DNA from: Polytrichum commune
Taxonomy: Eukaryota; Streptophyta; Polytrichopsida; Polytrichales; Polytrichaceae
DNA: 64,000 bases
Assembly: GCA_950295325.1 (NCBI GenBank)
Contig: OX485803.1
Span: forward strand, 70,261,554 to 70,325,553
Reading direction: 5' to 3'
Shown: positions 11,525 through 23,529 of the stretch, one piece after another
Position numbering within the stretch: the first letter of the stretch is position 1
Layout of the letters: every line of letters begins with the position of its first letter
The notes under the pieces: model-generated
Database searches by the model: none
The model's input: only the letters and a program-made list of their open reading frames with translations
Told to the model about the DNA's origin: nothing
Program-made: the position numbers and the translations under genes

Positions 11525-12450
11525 TTCACGTGGGCTACCAAGTCCCAAGTCTCACTCATATTAGCTAGGCAAAGTCCAAACTTTTGAGTCTCAAAAACTC
11601 CTTAGACTATGGTTGATTGTCATTAATGTCAGTTGTTGATTGGTTTATGTAAAAACATTCGTGGGACTTGTGTTAAGAGTTGGGTCTAGCTTTTTTGCTC
11701 GATCCAACTCTCAAAGCAAGTCCCATACCACACCTCCAAAAGGTTTTGCCATGTAGACATTTGTGTCAAACTTGGGACTTGGGAACCCATGTGAAGTGGT
11801 AAGCCCCAACTTTCATGCTCTCAACAACTAACATTGCACGGATTGACTTCGAGTGATTTGGCACCTAAGACTTGGGACCTTGTGTGAACCATCTCTCATG
11901 TACCTAGTGTTTTAACCCATGCTCAGATGTTGGATTGCACCCATCATGATCCACTTGCAAGTGGCATCAACAACATGAGTAGCCTTTGATCAATTGGGAT
12001 TCTCAAACTACCCAATTTCAATAGACTGCATGTCACTTGTCCTTGTGGCAACATGGGCAATGGCTTCAATTGAAACAAAAGGTCTTAGAACCTAATTAAC
12101 TTAACAATAGGAAGGGTCCAGCCGCACATCCCGGTTAAGGCTCCGATTGGAGTAAGTAACCACTCAATATTAGTTACATTATGCCCGCACTGCCTGGTTA
12201 AGAGAATTAGCTAGCATATATGAGAGCTAATCCATCTCATGGCCTCACCACCTACTTAAAATTAAAGTTTGAATAAAAAAAAACATCAAACTAGAATTCA
12301 GCTAACTTTTGGGACCTTGCTTTTGTGAACAAACTTGAACTCATCCATACCCCTAATGCTTACTAACTTTTCCAAATAAGTAGCCCAAGTTGATGTCCTA
12401 AATGCGCGCCTTTCATTTCCCCCATCGCTTCTCCATTTCGCTACGAGGTA
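11525..12450. other. Intergenic stretch
   Basis: No gene is supported. Around 12105-12250 there are repeated CCGGTTAAG/CTGGTTAAG and AGCTAAT words. Similar words recur around 13075-13190, which suggests a further decayed repeat. Confidence 0.35.
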
Positions 12451-12725
12451 GGCCACACTATTTTTTACATCTTCTTAAATTAGCATATGTTTATGTCTTA
12501 ATATATATTTTAAATGATAAATTAATGTAAAATATCATTTTCAATGCCCAAATTTTATAAGCATTATTATTATTATTTCATAATGAAGGCCACACTATTT
12601 TTTACATCTTCTTAAATTAGCATATGTTTATGTCTTAATATATGTTTTTAAATGATAAATTAATGTAAAATACCATTTTCAATGCCCAATTTTTATAAGC
12701 ATTATTATTATTATTTCATAATGAA
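12451..12725. repeat. Tandem duplication, two 137-bp units
   Basis: The units start at 12451 and 12588, both with GGCCACACTATTTTTTACAT, and differ at only a few positions. Each ends with the ATT-rich TTATTATTATTATTTC and ATAATGAA. High identity points to a recent duplication. No coding capacity. Confidence 0.9.
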
Positions 12726-13692
12726 AACACAAATGGTGTGTGCCACTAAATTATAACGTATCATAATTGGTGTCATGTTCAATGCACTTGGCCAAGTTGA
12801 GCAAAACTTTGGGCGGTCAACCCTAACTCCTCTCTCACATTGGTCAAGGTTTGGTTAGCAGTAACTAGAATGTGTAGATGTGTGATCGGTTAGCTCTCAT
12901 ATCAATTACCAAAGAGGGCTCCCTATTTCATCTTCACATGTGCTAGAATGTAGCTTCCATGTGGGACACAAGTGGGTCTTGCAAATGCGAGCATGGCATG
13001 TGGCAAATTTTGAGGAGAAAATAATCGTTTTGAGTTAGAACTAAGAGCCCTTTATGGTAGTTGATTTCACTAACTCACATTATTAGCTAATTCTCCTAGA
13101 TAGGTGATGTGGCCATGATTTTTGTTAGCTAATCCTCAGTAACTTGTAACTTAGCTAATTCTCTTAACTAGGTGGTGCAACTAGACCTTACGTTTCTAAA
13201 CTATGCACCAAAAAACAGTCCGTATTCAATGCTTGGTAGACTCAGTTGGCTTGACTTAGCACCATGGTGATTGGAAATCATTGCACACGAGTGTGGGAAC
13301 CATATACACCTATTGCCATGGGCTAAAGGTTAGAGCCACTTTACACTAGAGCTTGAGGGGCCCTTGACATGTGATGTACAAATTATGTGATAAGTTGAGA
13401 AGTTGGGGACAGTCCAAGTTCACTTTACACTAGACCTTGGAAGGTTTGAGGGAATAAAGGATCGGGCATAGTGTGCAACTTGGGGTTGGTGGGTGCCTAT
13501 GTATTGGGGTGTATCATAACTTTAGTGTTTGTGTGATTTGCGCATCAGATGTGCCAGGGGCCTTTCATAAGTGGTTGGACAATTAATGGTTAATATGGTC
13601 ATTGGTGATCCATTTGTCTTTGTATGGGTATTTGACTTGGGCGATTGTCCACAAACAACAATGCGTCACAATGCCATCTATCTATATATATA

Positions 13693-13737
<45 letters not shown>

Positions 13738-14339
13738 ATATTTGGGGAAAAGACCCAAACAATATGACAAAATTCTTAATCATACATACTTTGAGAAGCA
13801 GTGTGGTCAAATAACCACTTTAAATGTGTGTTTTTCACAAATAACATATTGTGGATGCAACTAAAACGTTGTATAACAACATATGCAATCTACATCTCCC
13901 CTACATCTAAAACTGGCATATGTCATTCTATCATAAAGAATGTCGATAAAAGTGCATGTATACATTTTATCATGTCTCGAATTCATACATAAGTCTAGAT
14001 TACTTTAAAATATAGTCACTAACATGCACATACAACATAAAACATGGCCAACTTCACTCACTTTTGTTTTGAATCATAGTGAGGTACTCGGTAGTGACTG
14101 GAAGCTATGTAGAAGTGTTGATGGTGGATGTTCTCACTTGTGTGGTTGCTCTCTCTATTTTTTCCCGGGCGCCCTCTTCCAAATTAGGCTTGGGTGTGGG
14201 AGTGTTGCTGTTGTTGTAATGCTACTTCTTGTTCAGTGAAAAAATTATGTATTTACTACAATGCACATGAAAGATATCAAAGAACAGTACACTAAACATT
14301 GTATTCAGTGTCACCAATTCTTATTGTCTTGTTCAATAC
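12726..14339. other. Intergenic stretch with a (TG)n microsatellite
   Basis: A pure TG run lies at about 13694-13733, after a short TA run. Open frames that read through it are artefacts. Around 13316-13460 there are words (CACTTTACACTAGA, CTTGAGGG) shared with the MITE family. No complete element could be drawn. Confidence 0.5.
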
Positions 14340-14342
14340 TAA

Positions 14343-14842
14343 GGGCCACTTCACACATGAGACTGAGTGCCCGTGACCATTACACTTCAAGCACTCTCAA
14401 TGGTGGAAAAGGCGAACCCAGTCCAAGTTCGCTTCACACTATGCTTGAGGGACCAATGGAGTATGTGGATGCAAGATGGATGTAAAGTTTACATGGATTC
14501 CTACATGGCATCAAATGGATCATGTTTCATGGTCACTTGGACTATTTTCAAAAACCACCTCTTGGAGGTAGGCCTAACACAAAACCAGGAGACCATGGCA
14601 CTCCGAACGCTCACCACCGTTGATTTATTTTATTTCATCATGTGTGAGGAGCCACATGAATAGGAATTCATTGAAATAGCATTTGGTTGAGGGCCCGGTC
14701 ACATATTGGTTTCACACTGCACTTGAAGGTCTGTGACCACACTACATGATTTTGGAAGTGTGTTGGGACGGCCTTTGGACACTTTCTTTTGGGCTCTCAC
14801 AATTTCACGGTCACGGCTCTTGGCTCGTGTGTGAAGTGGCCC
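14343..14842. mobile_element. Tourist-like MITE (PIF/Harbinger type), best-preserved copy
   Basis: The left end GGGCCACTTCACACATGAG and the right end CTCGTGTGTGAAGTGGCCC are near-perfect inverses over about 35 bp. They are flanked by TAA on both sides (14340-14342 and 14843-14845). TAA is the preferred target of PIF/Harbinger elements. The interior has a degenerate version of the hairpin (ACCACCTC TTG GAGGT) and no reading frame of its own. It is the reference copy for the copies at 1246, 3512 and 11170. Confidence 0.85.
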
Positions 14843-14847
14843 TAATT

Positions 14848-15140
14848 GGAAACCGCATGTGTAGCGTCACCAACACTAAATGCAAACCTAACATTATTTG
14901 TCATTCCTTGTAAAAAAAAAGAATTTGGGCAACATAGACTTACAACGTTACAATTATTATCACTTACTAAGTGATTCTTCATCTGAGTTTTGATCATTCA
15001 TGACAATAACATTACATTTACATAAATGTAGGGTGCAAAACATGCCAAATGTTGTATCAATAATTCACATTTGGATGAACTGACTGACGGTAAGTTGGGA
15101 TGACAATGCTTGTAAACTTTATTCATAGAAAGTGTATGTA
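14848..15140 (+). repeat. Dispersed repeat, partner at 26523-26775
   Basis: The two sites share blocks such as CTAACATT.TTTGTCATTC, CACTTA.TAAGTGAT and TGACAATA in the same order and orientation, with many point differences. Neither copy has recognisable ends or coding content. Confidence 0.55.
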
Positions 15141-15554
15141 GCTTTTCCGAATGATACCCTGAGCGAGTCAGCTTCTAGATGAGTCCTACTACAACACTAT
15201 TTAAAACACCGAAATATCATGCAATAGGTACTGGTGGGAAAGGGTCCACAGTGTCACATTTAGGACTTAAAATAGGAATGGGAATATTCCCACGCCGATG
15301 CTCTTTTTCTTTAATCAGAGTCTCTGAATCATCACTTTTGTAAGTATTGACATTAATAGGGTTCAATAAACATGTTGATGACGGCCACAGCTAAGTTAGA
15401 AGAAGCCCCGCCTCTTTCAGCTGGGCCACCATCACTAAGTTATTATTGATTACCCAAGATGAAAATGCAGTCAAATATGTCATTGCTTCTAAGTTAGTGT
15501 TGTTCTCTTTTGAGTCAATTTGCTCCGGAATCCAACATAAGAGGTTTCGAATTA

Positions 15555-16168
15555 GGGGTTGTTTTACATCATGGACCATGAAGTTGTTTGTTCCATGTTA
15601 GAGGGGCGTTTTTTCAATGCTCACACTTTCATGGTCTGGTTTCTAAAAAAATGCATTTGAAAGCCTTTGGGCCCCTGACTAGCGTGTAAATCGAACGTGG
15701 ACCAAGAGAAGTGACCATGCACCCAAAAATCGGATTTGCTAGATTTTATTTAATACATGTCAAAAAGGGCGGTTTTGGGAAATTTCGTCGTGTTTGACCT
15801 TCTCCCTTTCTTCTTTCCTTCTTTCCTCAAAACCATGGAAATGTTTGGCTAAACTTTTTTTCTTTTTTTTAACCTTCTTAAACCATTAAAATCTACGAAA
15901 ACGGCATTTCTATGCCACGGTCCCTTCACATTTGCACGGAGAGAACCTCTTTTGCTTGTCCCACTGCAAAACCCTTCGGACCATGATAGTGGATATTGTA
16001 GGCCTCGAAATAGGCCTTTTGGGGACCTCAAGTTCCACGGTTAATCGTACATTGTTTTTTTTTCTTTGTTGATGTAAACCAAAGTGGTCCATGGACGAGT
16101 TCAACGACCCATTACATATTTGAGAGGAGCAAGGGATGACTTCATGGTCCATGATGCAAACAACCCCC
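15555..16168. mobile_element. Harbinger-type MITE with TTA duplication
   Basis: The left end starts GGGGTTGTTTTACATCATGG and the right end is its inverse with two or three differences. TTA flanks both ends (15552-15554 and 16169-16171). ATGGACCATGAAG in the terminal repeat and a block around 15650-15730 are shared with the 1.37-kb element at 37056-38426, so this is a shorter relative. No protein is encoded. Confidence 0.75.
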
Positions 16169-16278
16169 TTAATTCAAAAACGATCATGAGAGATGACTTC
16201 ACCATATAGTTTACGAGGGTCGGTCAAGCTTTTACTAGACCCCCTTCACATGCGTAACAATGCCGGAGGCAATGAAAG

Positions 16279-16415
16279 TGGAGAACTTACCACTAGTTAC
16301 AGGTGAACCGACAGGTGGAGTTTTTGGAAAACCACCGATCATTCTTCTTAAATAAAAATGATCGGTGAGTTTGCAAAGTCAACCGATTCATGTGTAACTA
16401 GCGGTTGGTTCTCCC
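16279..16415. repeat. Small foldback element, two nested inverted repeats
   Basis: The outer arms run from GGAGAACTTACCACTAG to the inverse CTAGCGGTTGGTTCTCC. The inner arms CACCGATCATT and AATGATCGGTG pair as well. Arm words recur at 2065-2125, 7000 and 23530-23570. This is a member of a foldback MITE family of undetermined class. Confidence 0.6.
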
Positions 16416-16968
16416 CGATTCCTTGCTTGAGGCCCAGCTGAAAGAGGTGGGTATCTAGGCCTTGGCCATTGATTGATATATAACTCGGAGTCACCGGAAA
16501 CTTCCTGTGTTTCCTATCTCTGGACATTGGAGTTGACTATGGCTAATAACCCACTTCATGTGCCTAGTGAGTAACTTACTTAATTTTTTTAAAAAAAAAT
16601 TAAAATTAAAACGCTGGCTCACCCATTCAAAAACCCAAAACTAACGGCTTAAAGGTACAAAAGGTCCTTTCCGGCCTCAAGACAAACTTATGGAGGTGTT
16701 ATTTTAAAGAGATTTGTTGTTATTGTAAGTATAAATGTGGAAAATGGCCTCACCTAAAATTAACCCGTCTGTGGATCATGCTTTTTCAATCAGAACACAC
16801 GTATATGGTAAGACAAATATGAAGGTATGTGTTTTGTATAAATGACCTAGATTCAGAAAACAAATCACGCGCATGCATCTTATCAATGATCTGTTCGGCC
16901 ATATTTACACTTGTTTTTTTGGTAGTGGGTGGTGGTGAGTGTAGCTTGAATATGAGGGGCCAATATGA

Positions 16969-17964
16969 GGGCCGGTTTACACTACGGTGGAGAAGGCCTC
17001 CGGTCGGTCAAGAATGCTTGGCCAAGACATGGTTATATGAGGCAAATGGTGGATGTGCCGGAGAAGAATTAAAGGCAATAAAATATTTCTTAAGGAGTCT
17101 TGACCGGTTGAAGTCTAAACACCTAGAGGAGAAGTTTAGCGGAGAAGTCCACCGGAGAAGAGAAGTTCACCTAATGGTGAAGATTTTTTGTGATAAAAAA
17201 CCATAATTCTCTACATTCACATTGTATCAAAAGATTTCAACAAGAATTGTGTTCATAAGAATTGTGTAATATAATGTTCAATTTTATTCAAAAGATAATG
17301 AAAATTGCCAAATTGCCAATTGTCAAGTTTAGCCCATGTAGGAAATAAATGTCTTCTTGGGTGTTTAAGAATGAAGAGGGGAAAACCCATACACATTGGA
17401 CAAAGCACTACTCTTTGGTATTATTTAAGACATGCTCTCCTCTTAATCATCCTCATCAATTTCTCTCTTCTTATCTTTGATCTTCAATCATGGATAATCG
17501 AAGAAGAGAGATTTTGTGCTCTCTTATGATCTTTATGGTTTTGAAGTATTTTATCGTTTCAACTATGGCGATACCAAAAACCATCATGTATCACCATAAT
17601 GCTTCAATTATGATGATGGCATATTTTTTGTTTGGGAGCAAGGAGAGGGTGGTGTGGAAATTTGACCGGCCAAGTGGATATGTGAAATCTACGGTCCAGA
17701 TCTGCTTTTGAAAATTAAATTTTTATTGAGTTGGGCTTCTCCGGAGGAGGAGTTTATTGTCCGGCCTCAAGAGGCCGGAGAAGCCCAACTCCAAAAAATG
17801 CCGCCATGTCATTTTATCATCCATGAAAAAAGTTCACCACCATTGTTTTCTTCACCTAGTGTAAACACCTACCGGTCAAGAGTTGCATTTTCGACCAATC
17901 ACAATTGAAAAACGCCCTTTTTTTCATGACCAGTGGACTTCTCCACCGTAGTGTAAACCGGCCC
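16969..17964. mobile_element. 996-bp Harbinger-type element with perfect terminal repeats
   Basis: The left end GGGCCGGTTTACACTACGG continues to a 27-bp inverted match at the right end. TGA flanks both ends (16966-16968 and 17965-17967). The first 16 bp are almost the same as the ends of the 1.37-kb element at 37056-38426 (GGGCCAGTTTACACTA), which places both in one superfamily. The interior has no recognisable transposase, so it is non-autonomous. It contains a clean hairpin at 17729-17790. Confidence 0.85.
17729..17790. repeat. Nested hairpin inside the 996-bp element
   Basis: The arms AGTTGGGCTTCTCCGG and CCGGAGAAGCCCAACT are perfect inverses (16 bp). A second perfect stem CCGGCCTC/GAGGCCGG with a 2-base loop (17761-17778) lies just before and within the right arm, so two mutually exclusive folds are possible. 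Confidence 0.85.
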
Positions 17965-18170
17965 TGATAGACCAAGTAGAATGTGAATGTTACACTTGTT
18001 TTGGGAGTTTGTATAAACTACCATGTATATCATGGAAAGCGTATCATAATATTAAGGTGTTAAAGAGTAAGTGCTTTGACGACAAGCACGGTGTTATCCT
18101 TAGGCGAATCTACGTCCATGTTAGATGACACTTTCAACAATCATGTGTGGTTACATAGACAAACCATTGT

Positions 18171-18320
18171 TACATAACATTATTCGATTGATGAGTTGTG
18201 TTCATGGTCCTAGCAATAGATTCAAGAGTAAAGACTCCAGAGGTCGGAATCCTACTGCTTCACATTAAAATTGAAGTCAAGGCAACTAAACACAACTCAT
18301 CAGTCGAGTAATGTTATGTA
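18171..18320. repeat. 150-bp foldback element
   Basis: The left arm starts TACATAACATTATTCGATTG and the right arm is its inverse over 32 bp with three mismatches. TGT directly flanks both ends and could be a 3-bp target duplication. The interior of about 86 bp is not coding. Confidence 0.7.
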
Positions 18321-18572
18321 TGTGGCCACTAATTGGAATCAGAATCTACTATTCTAATAGATGTGGAAACCATGTAGTGGTTGTGGCTAGTGGCCAACCA
18401 TGGAAGTTGAAGGCGGAAATGTTGGAGCCCCTCAAAGCTTAGATTTTTACTTAGCATATTGAACCCCAATAGTGGCATCAAAGACCATGAATCAATCAAG
18501 TAAGATTGATTTGAAGGGGGCAATCAACAACAACTCTTTAGGGTAGGTTCTCCTTGTGGTTGCCAAAAACCG

Positions 18573-18573
<1 letters not shown>

Positions 18574-18607
<34 letters not shown>
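18574..18607. repeat. (CT)n microsatellite
   Basis: An uninterrupted CT dinucleotide run of about 16 units. No gene leader is recognisable after it. Confidence 0.95.
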
Positions 18608-18609
<2 letters not shown>

Positions 18610-18682
18610 GCATGCACTGTGTTCTAAGATCATGGCAAAACAAGTGTGAATTTGTTTCACATCACATCTTTAACACCTAATA

Positions 18683-18949
18683 TCAAGCAATTTGGATGCG
18701 GGAAGGGGGGGGGGGGAGGGCATGGATTTGACAACAAATTGGTTCTAAAATCAAAGAAATTAATTCCTTATAGTAACAAATACTTGCAGTGAACCCTATG
18801 AGAAAACAACCTATATCAACATGATAATCCACTTGGTTAAAAAACTTGAGTCTACCTAGCAATACATATTTAAATAGGGTAGGAAACCTACCTCTAATGG
18901 GCTCATGGAGGGGACATTCCAACACAAGATGTGCCTCGTTTTCAAGCAC
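18683..18949 (-). pseudogene. LINE C-terminal fragment
   Basis: An 88-codon minus-strand frame begins with MLENEAHLVLECPLHEPIRG and continues RFPTLFK. This is the pattern of the post-RT cysteine/histidine region of plant L1-like ORF2 proteins (E.EAH.LLECP.Y..IR.RF..LF). The usual following stretch, with a DH/DYHVDI-like segment, is also present. The frame runs into a G/C homopolymer at 18706-18716 and has no upstream reverse transcriptase, so it is a 3' fragment as typically left by truncated LINE insertions. Confidence 0.65.
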
Positions 18950-19690
18950 ATTATAAGGTCGTATTAATCTTCTTCTTTTTTACCTCTAGAAATTGGGAAA
19001 TGAAAATCTACAATTATCATACATCACCAAGCCTTACATGGTAGCGGATGTTGGGGTTAGTTACCTTATCATCATAAACTTCTAGAGGCAACATCATCAT
19101 GTAGGTTCAATAAAATGTTGAAATGAAGCTTTAAATTCATAAATGACATCAACATAATAATCGTATGTAGTCAATTGTTTTCTTTTGATATGTACCACTT
19201 TATGTTGCTACAAACACACACAATTACAACATATTGATGATTCTATTGTAACATAACTACAATATGCATCACTGGGTATTATTTTATCTATATATGACAC
19301 AACCCTTGAAGAAATTGGAATGATCTACATGTCATGATAACGAAAATTTTAGTTACATATTTTATTGGGTTTGAGAATACATGTATTTTCATATGAATGT
19401 CTATGTAGAAAAGTGAATATGTACTTCAAGCATATGATTTAATGTGTCGTTCCATCGGTCTAGGATTTAATTTAATTTTTTTTAAAACACGGGTCAAAAC
19501 CTCTCAAAATAGTTTTATCCTATAATTAAGGATAAAAAAAATGATGGGGTTATGTTGTCTTGTAATGATCATTTAACGGTAGCCATCTTGCAGGCTCCAA
19601 TGCATTACAACTATAATGAAAGACAAGATTAACCCTTCATCATGTTTAGCTCTTTTGTGGTACTCCTTGCTTAAAGTCAGACACCCAAAA
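18950..19690. other. AT-rich intergenic stretch
   Basis: No gene or element boundaries seen. Confidence 0.45.
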
Positions 19691-20477
19691 CTTCACGGAT
19701 CGAACATCACACAACTCGTCGACAAAACTAATTAGGGTTTCCAAAATCTGTCCAACACTATCCGCTACGAGTTCAAAGATTTCGAACTTTCCGCAGAATA
19801 TTCAAATGCACACAAGACACAACGTCAACTTCGAACGGCATTGGGATATTCCATGAAATGAATTCCAAGCACATACGTTTGGGAGATTGTTCACGAGCTC
19901 AAGGGGAAGATCCGAGAACTATCCCCCCTTCCTCCTTATACAGTTAAAAAATCCAAAACCCTCGATTCCAAGAGTTACAAATCCCGATAGATCCAATTCG
20001 AGCGGCTACTTGGCTCCCAGAGAACGATCCACATCAAGACGACATTGAGATTGTAACCTGGGAGCTCCGGAACAATGAGCACGAGAAGAGGGTAATCTAA
20101 TCCTCCTCCAGAATCAACACGAGTTACCTACTCTCTCTCACACACACAATAATGCTGCATTATTTTTGACGTGCGAAACACCGAGTCCACTCCGCCCATC
20201 AAATTTATCCGCAAGCACTCTAAAATTGGCAACAAAATCATTCGGTTGGCCTTTGGCTGCATGCATCGAGACAATGTTGCACGAAGACTTCTCATCACAG
20301 ACACTGCAGCAACTGGAAGACGACGACTCGATCACTTGGAACAAGATAACCGACAAGATGTTCTTCCAGTACATGAGTCGCAGCAACTGTGTTTTAGTTA
20401 TTTGCACACCTACCTCAGTGGAGGCCTTCTCGATCACAAAGGTCTTGCCGAACGTAGTACACCGGTGTATTTTCAGT
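19691..20477. other. Higher-GC island, possible decayed exon, unidentified
   Basis: Base composition changes from AT-rich to more balanced. All three plus-strand frames and one minus-strand frame are partly open between 20138 and 20561. The frame starting at 20166 gives a protein-like stretch, including WPLAACIETMLHEDFSSQTL and QQLEDDDSITWNKITDKMFF. I do not recognise it. Before it lies TTAGGGTTTCC, a telo-box-like word common in plant promoters and leaders. It may be an old gene or the leader of a retroelement. Confidence 0.3.
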
Positions 20478-20915
20478 CTTTCGTTTCACAATAACAGAAC
20501 ATGTGTAACTTGTTGTTACTGTGGTTGCTACACTGATGTATTGTATAAACAAAGTTATTAGTCTTCGGTGATATGATTTTGAAGTCCGAGGTAGTTTTTT
20601 TGCATGGGTAAAAAGAGGCAACCTGTTTGTGAAGGCGACGTAAATGCACATATCAATGTAGGTATCGGAAGGGCGACCTAATATATCGACGTTTCACGCT
20701 AATTTCATCGTTTAGTTTCACAATGACAAAATATGTGTAATGTGTTGTTATTGTGGTTGCTACACTGATGTATTGTATGAACAAAGTTATTAGTTTGTGG
20801 GATATGATTTTAAGTTGGAGGTAGTTTTTTTGCATGGGTAAAAGAGGCAACCTATTTGCGAAGGCAACGTAATTGCACATATTAGTGTAGGTAAAAGAAG
20901 GGCGACCTACAAGCA
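20478..20915. repeat. Tandem duplication, ~232-bp period
   Basis: GTTTCACAAT starts a unit at 20483 and again at 20715. Shared blocks are GTGGTTGCTACACTGATGTA, GGTAGTTTTTTTGCATGGGT and GGGCGACCTA. Units differ by scattered substitutions and short indels, so the duplication is older than the one at 12.45 kb. Confidence 0.85.
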
Positions 20916-21369
20916 AACTTGATGCGAGATGGTTTTATGTTCATTTTTTATTTCTTGTAAAATGGAGAAGGAAATAATCTTGTATTAGTTGTGTGAACCA
21001 TGTCACTTCAATTAACATGTCGATACTTACATAGTTGTCCGTAGCAAGTAGGAAAAAGTAACTTTGAAGCATGTTATTCCTCATCCCCGAACACTTGGAT
21101 GATTGAGAATGGAAGGTGAGCACCAACTTAATAGGTTAGTCATCGCAACAATTGGATGTCGAGAAGGGGCGTCGGCTACCAAGTAGTCTTAGTTGTCACA
21201 ACACTTGAATGCTTGAGAAAATGGAAGGAGGTTGTGTTCACACATGTAATAGAGGAGCCTTCTTCAAGAAGATATTTCACTCGTAATACATTCGTCAATG
21301 AAGAATAGTGTGGGCACCTATAATTGATTGACGAATGGTTGGGTGTGGATCTAAAAACAATCACCAAAA

Positions 21370-21550
21370 GACATGGATTGAGAAGAGATCGAACAACGTG
21401 CTCAAAATTTATTATCCATTCTAGACGCACTTATCAACATAATTAAGAGAACCTATATGATCATTTGATAACTCAAAGAATCTTCATTTTGACAATGGAT
21501 AGGATGTTCATACATGCTCGCTCCGAGATTATGACGAAAGTGGCTACACG
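21370..21550 (+). repeat. Dispersed repeat, partners at 36830-37052 and 48766-49060
   Basis: Three sites share, in order, ACGTGCTCAAAAT-like, CAACATAATT, ATGA.CA.TT and a GGAAAGTGGCTA-like block. Divergence is high. No coding content is recognisable. Confidence 0.5.
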
Positions 21551-22914
21551 CACAACTTGGATTTGGTAAGCTAATCATCTCACACGAATCACGGGATTCA
21601 TATCCTACAAGGTGGGTGCAAAGAGATACAACGAAGCCTTTGTTGAAGACCGCTTACATTACATGCAAAACTCCATTTCCATCCAATTGTTGAAACACCA
21701 TTAATTGAAGATGAAAATTAGGCAACGATACAACTGTCCATTTCGGGTTTAGAATATGAACAAACGACTCACAACCCACCCACATTTACTGGTGCGAACC
21801 ACCAGCGAATGGCTCCCACTAACAAGGACCACCTTTACCTCCAATTTGCCAGTGAGAGCCACTAAATGTAACTAGTGTTGGTATAAATCATTCAACGTGG
21901 CCCGCACTAGTACGTGTGGGCTAGACATCAGCCTCAATCCCTAGATTCGAGAGAATAACCCACTAATATTCTCCCATCACCTAGTGTAGTGGCCGATGCC
22001 ACCTGACCTAACTTAACATATCCGCATCACCATGAGATTCTGCATTTGCAAATAAGGAAGCTTGAAGGGCGTGAGGACCCAGCTAAGCTTAAGTCTAGGG
22101 TTGCCTTGGCCACCTCGATCGCTGGATGAGCTTTGGATAGGATGCGGACAATAATTGTGCATTATTTTGCAACACCTGAAACGAACATATATACCCCCCC
22201 CCCCTCACTCCCATGTGCTATGCTTTGCCCTCAAAACACCCATCATTCACGACACCGGATATGAACGACTTTGTATTTTGGCTAGGGATTCTCGGCGACT
22301 ACGTGAACTCTCACCGTTACCAAGGTGAAAAACACGCGAGGAGCTCTTTTTATGGCCCGAAAACGAGTATTTGTAGGCGAGTTGACTTTGGAAACGGCAT
22401 CAAAGGCCTCGAAGGAGTCCAGTGGATGAATTAGAATGAACAAGTTCGTTCTCGACCTTGTGTGGGACTTGTTTTTTTTAATTACAGCCCCTTCCTCCAT
22501 GATGGATGAGTTTATGAGGATGTCACGAACGCCAAGTTTGAGAAGCATGGCATAAATTGAAATAAGTGTATAGGCTCGGGGAAAACGATCACCTAAGGGT
22601 GGGTTTACATTAGGGTTTGGGTTCTATAAACCAAGAGGAGGAGAGAAGGGGGGGGGGTAATTCAAAACACCCCTTAACAGACTTTAGTTATTGACTTAAA
22701 ATTGGATCCAAGCTTGGATATCGGTATCTCAAACTAGGAGGAGTGTATTTTGGAGTCGGGGCTTTTCGAGATTCGACCAAAAAAAAATGGCTCACATTAA
22801 AATTATTTGTAGATTCTTGGCATCAAAATCCCGTCGAATTGTACAGATGTGAGCTTGAGAGCTTATGCATAAAGTCATCAATGCTTCGAATACTATACTA
22901 AAAGAGTGGTGTCA
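21551..22914. other. Intergenic stretch without a supported gene
   Basis: A C-run (22196-22204) and a G-run (22650-22659) are present. GGGTGGGTTTACATTAGGG at 22597, preceded by TAA, looks like one end of a Harbinger-type MITE, but no matching right end was found. Short open frames here are not convincing. Confidence 0.4.
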
Positions 22915-23190
22915 AGTTATTAAAAACAAGTTTTATAGTGTGTCCTACCAAAACGGGTGGGTCAAGCTCGCCTTGGATAGACCAATCCAAGATTTAGGAT
23001 GACGGGTCCCATGGGCATACCATATTTTTAAATTTTCAAGTTCTCTCAAGTTTATGGGACGGCAAGAAAAAGGTCCCAAAAGTTTCACGTGACTTTCAAA
23101 CACAAACTCTGACACATGACGAGCTAACAAGAAAGAAAACCTTCAAAGAAAGAAACCCCTCTTTGAAGGAACGTAGGGATAATTCTATAA
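22915..23190 (+). repeat. Dispersed repeat, partner at 26215-26515
   Basis: Both sites share CTAC.A...GGTGGGTCAAGCT-like, GGTCCCAAAAGTTTCAC, GACTTTCAAA-like and ATGAC.AGCT.AC words in the same order. In the 26.3-kb copy one frame stays open for about 70 codons and ends KKDQTHGFVSL, which hints at a protein-coding origin. I do not recognise the protein. Confidence 0.55.
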
Positions 23191-23529
23191 GTGCCACTCC
23201 ATTTGTCCATACCTTGGATCCGAACCCTAAAATAAAAATATACTTCAAAATTCCAACCAGTCGGATGGTGACACGTGGCATTAAAAAAAACAACTAGGTT
23301 GACTTTTTGTTTTTGCCTAATCCAACCCTCATGTAAGCAAGGTATAAAACCAATGAGGAAACATATAGATTGTACCTAGAGCACCTACATGTGTAGGTAA
23401 ATTTGTGGACGAGCTTTAGATAGAGTACCACGTAGAGAAGAGAAGAGCCGTAAAGGGCAACTTGAAGGTCCTATTTCTATGGATGGCATGCCTCCTACTT
23501 ATTGGGTCCTAGTGGAGTGGGGTGAACTT

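Noticed and set aside
13571-13864. Open frames through the TG microsatellite
   Set aside because: The peptides are repeated Cys-Val from (TG)n. No domain is present.
16829-17206. 125-codon open frame
   Set aside because: It runs across the border of the 996-bp MITE (16969), so it joins unrelated sequence.
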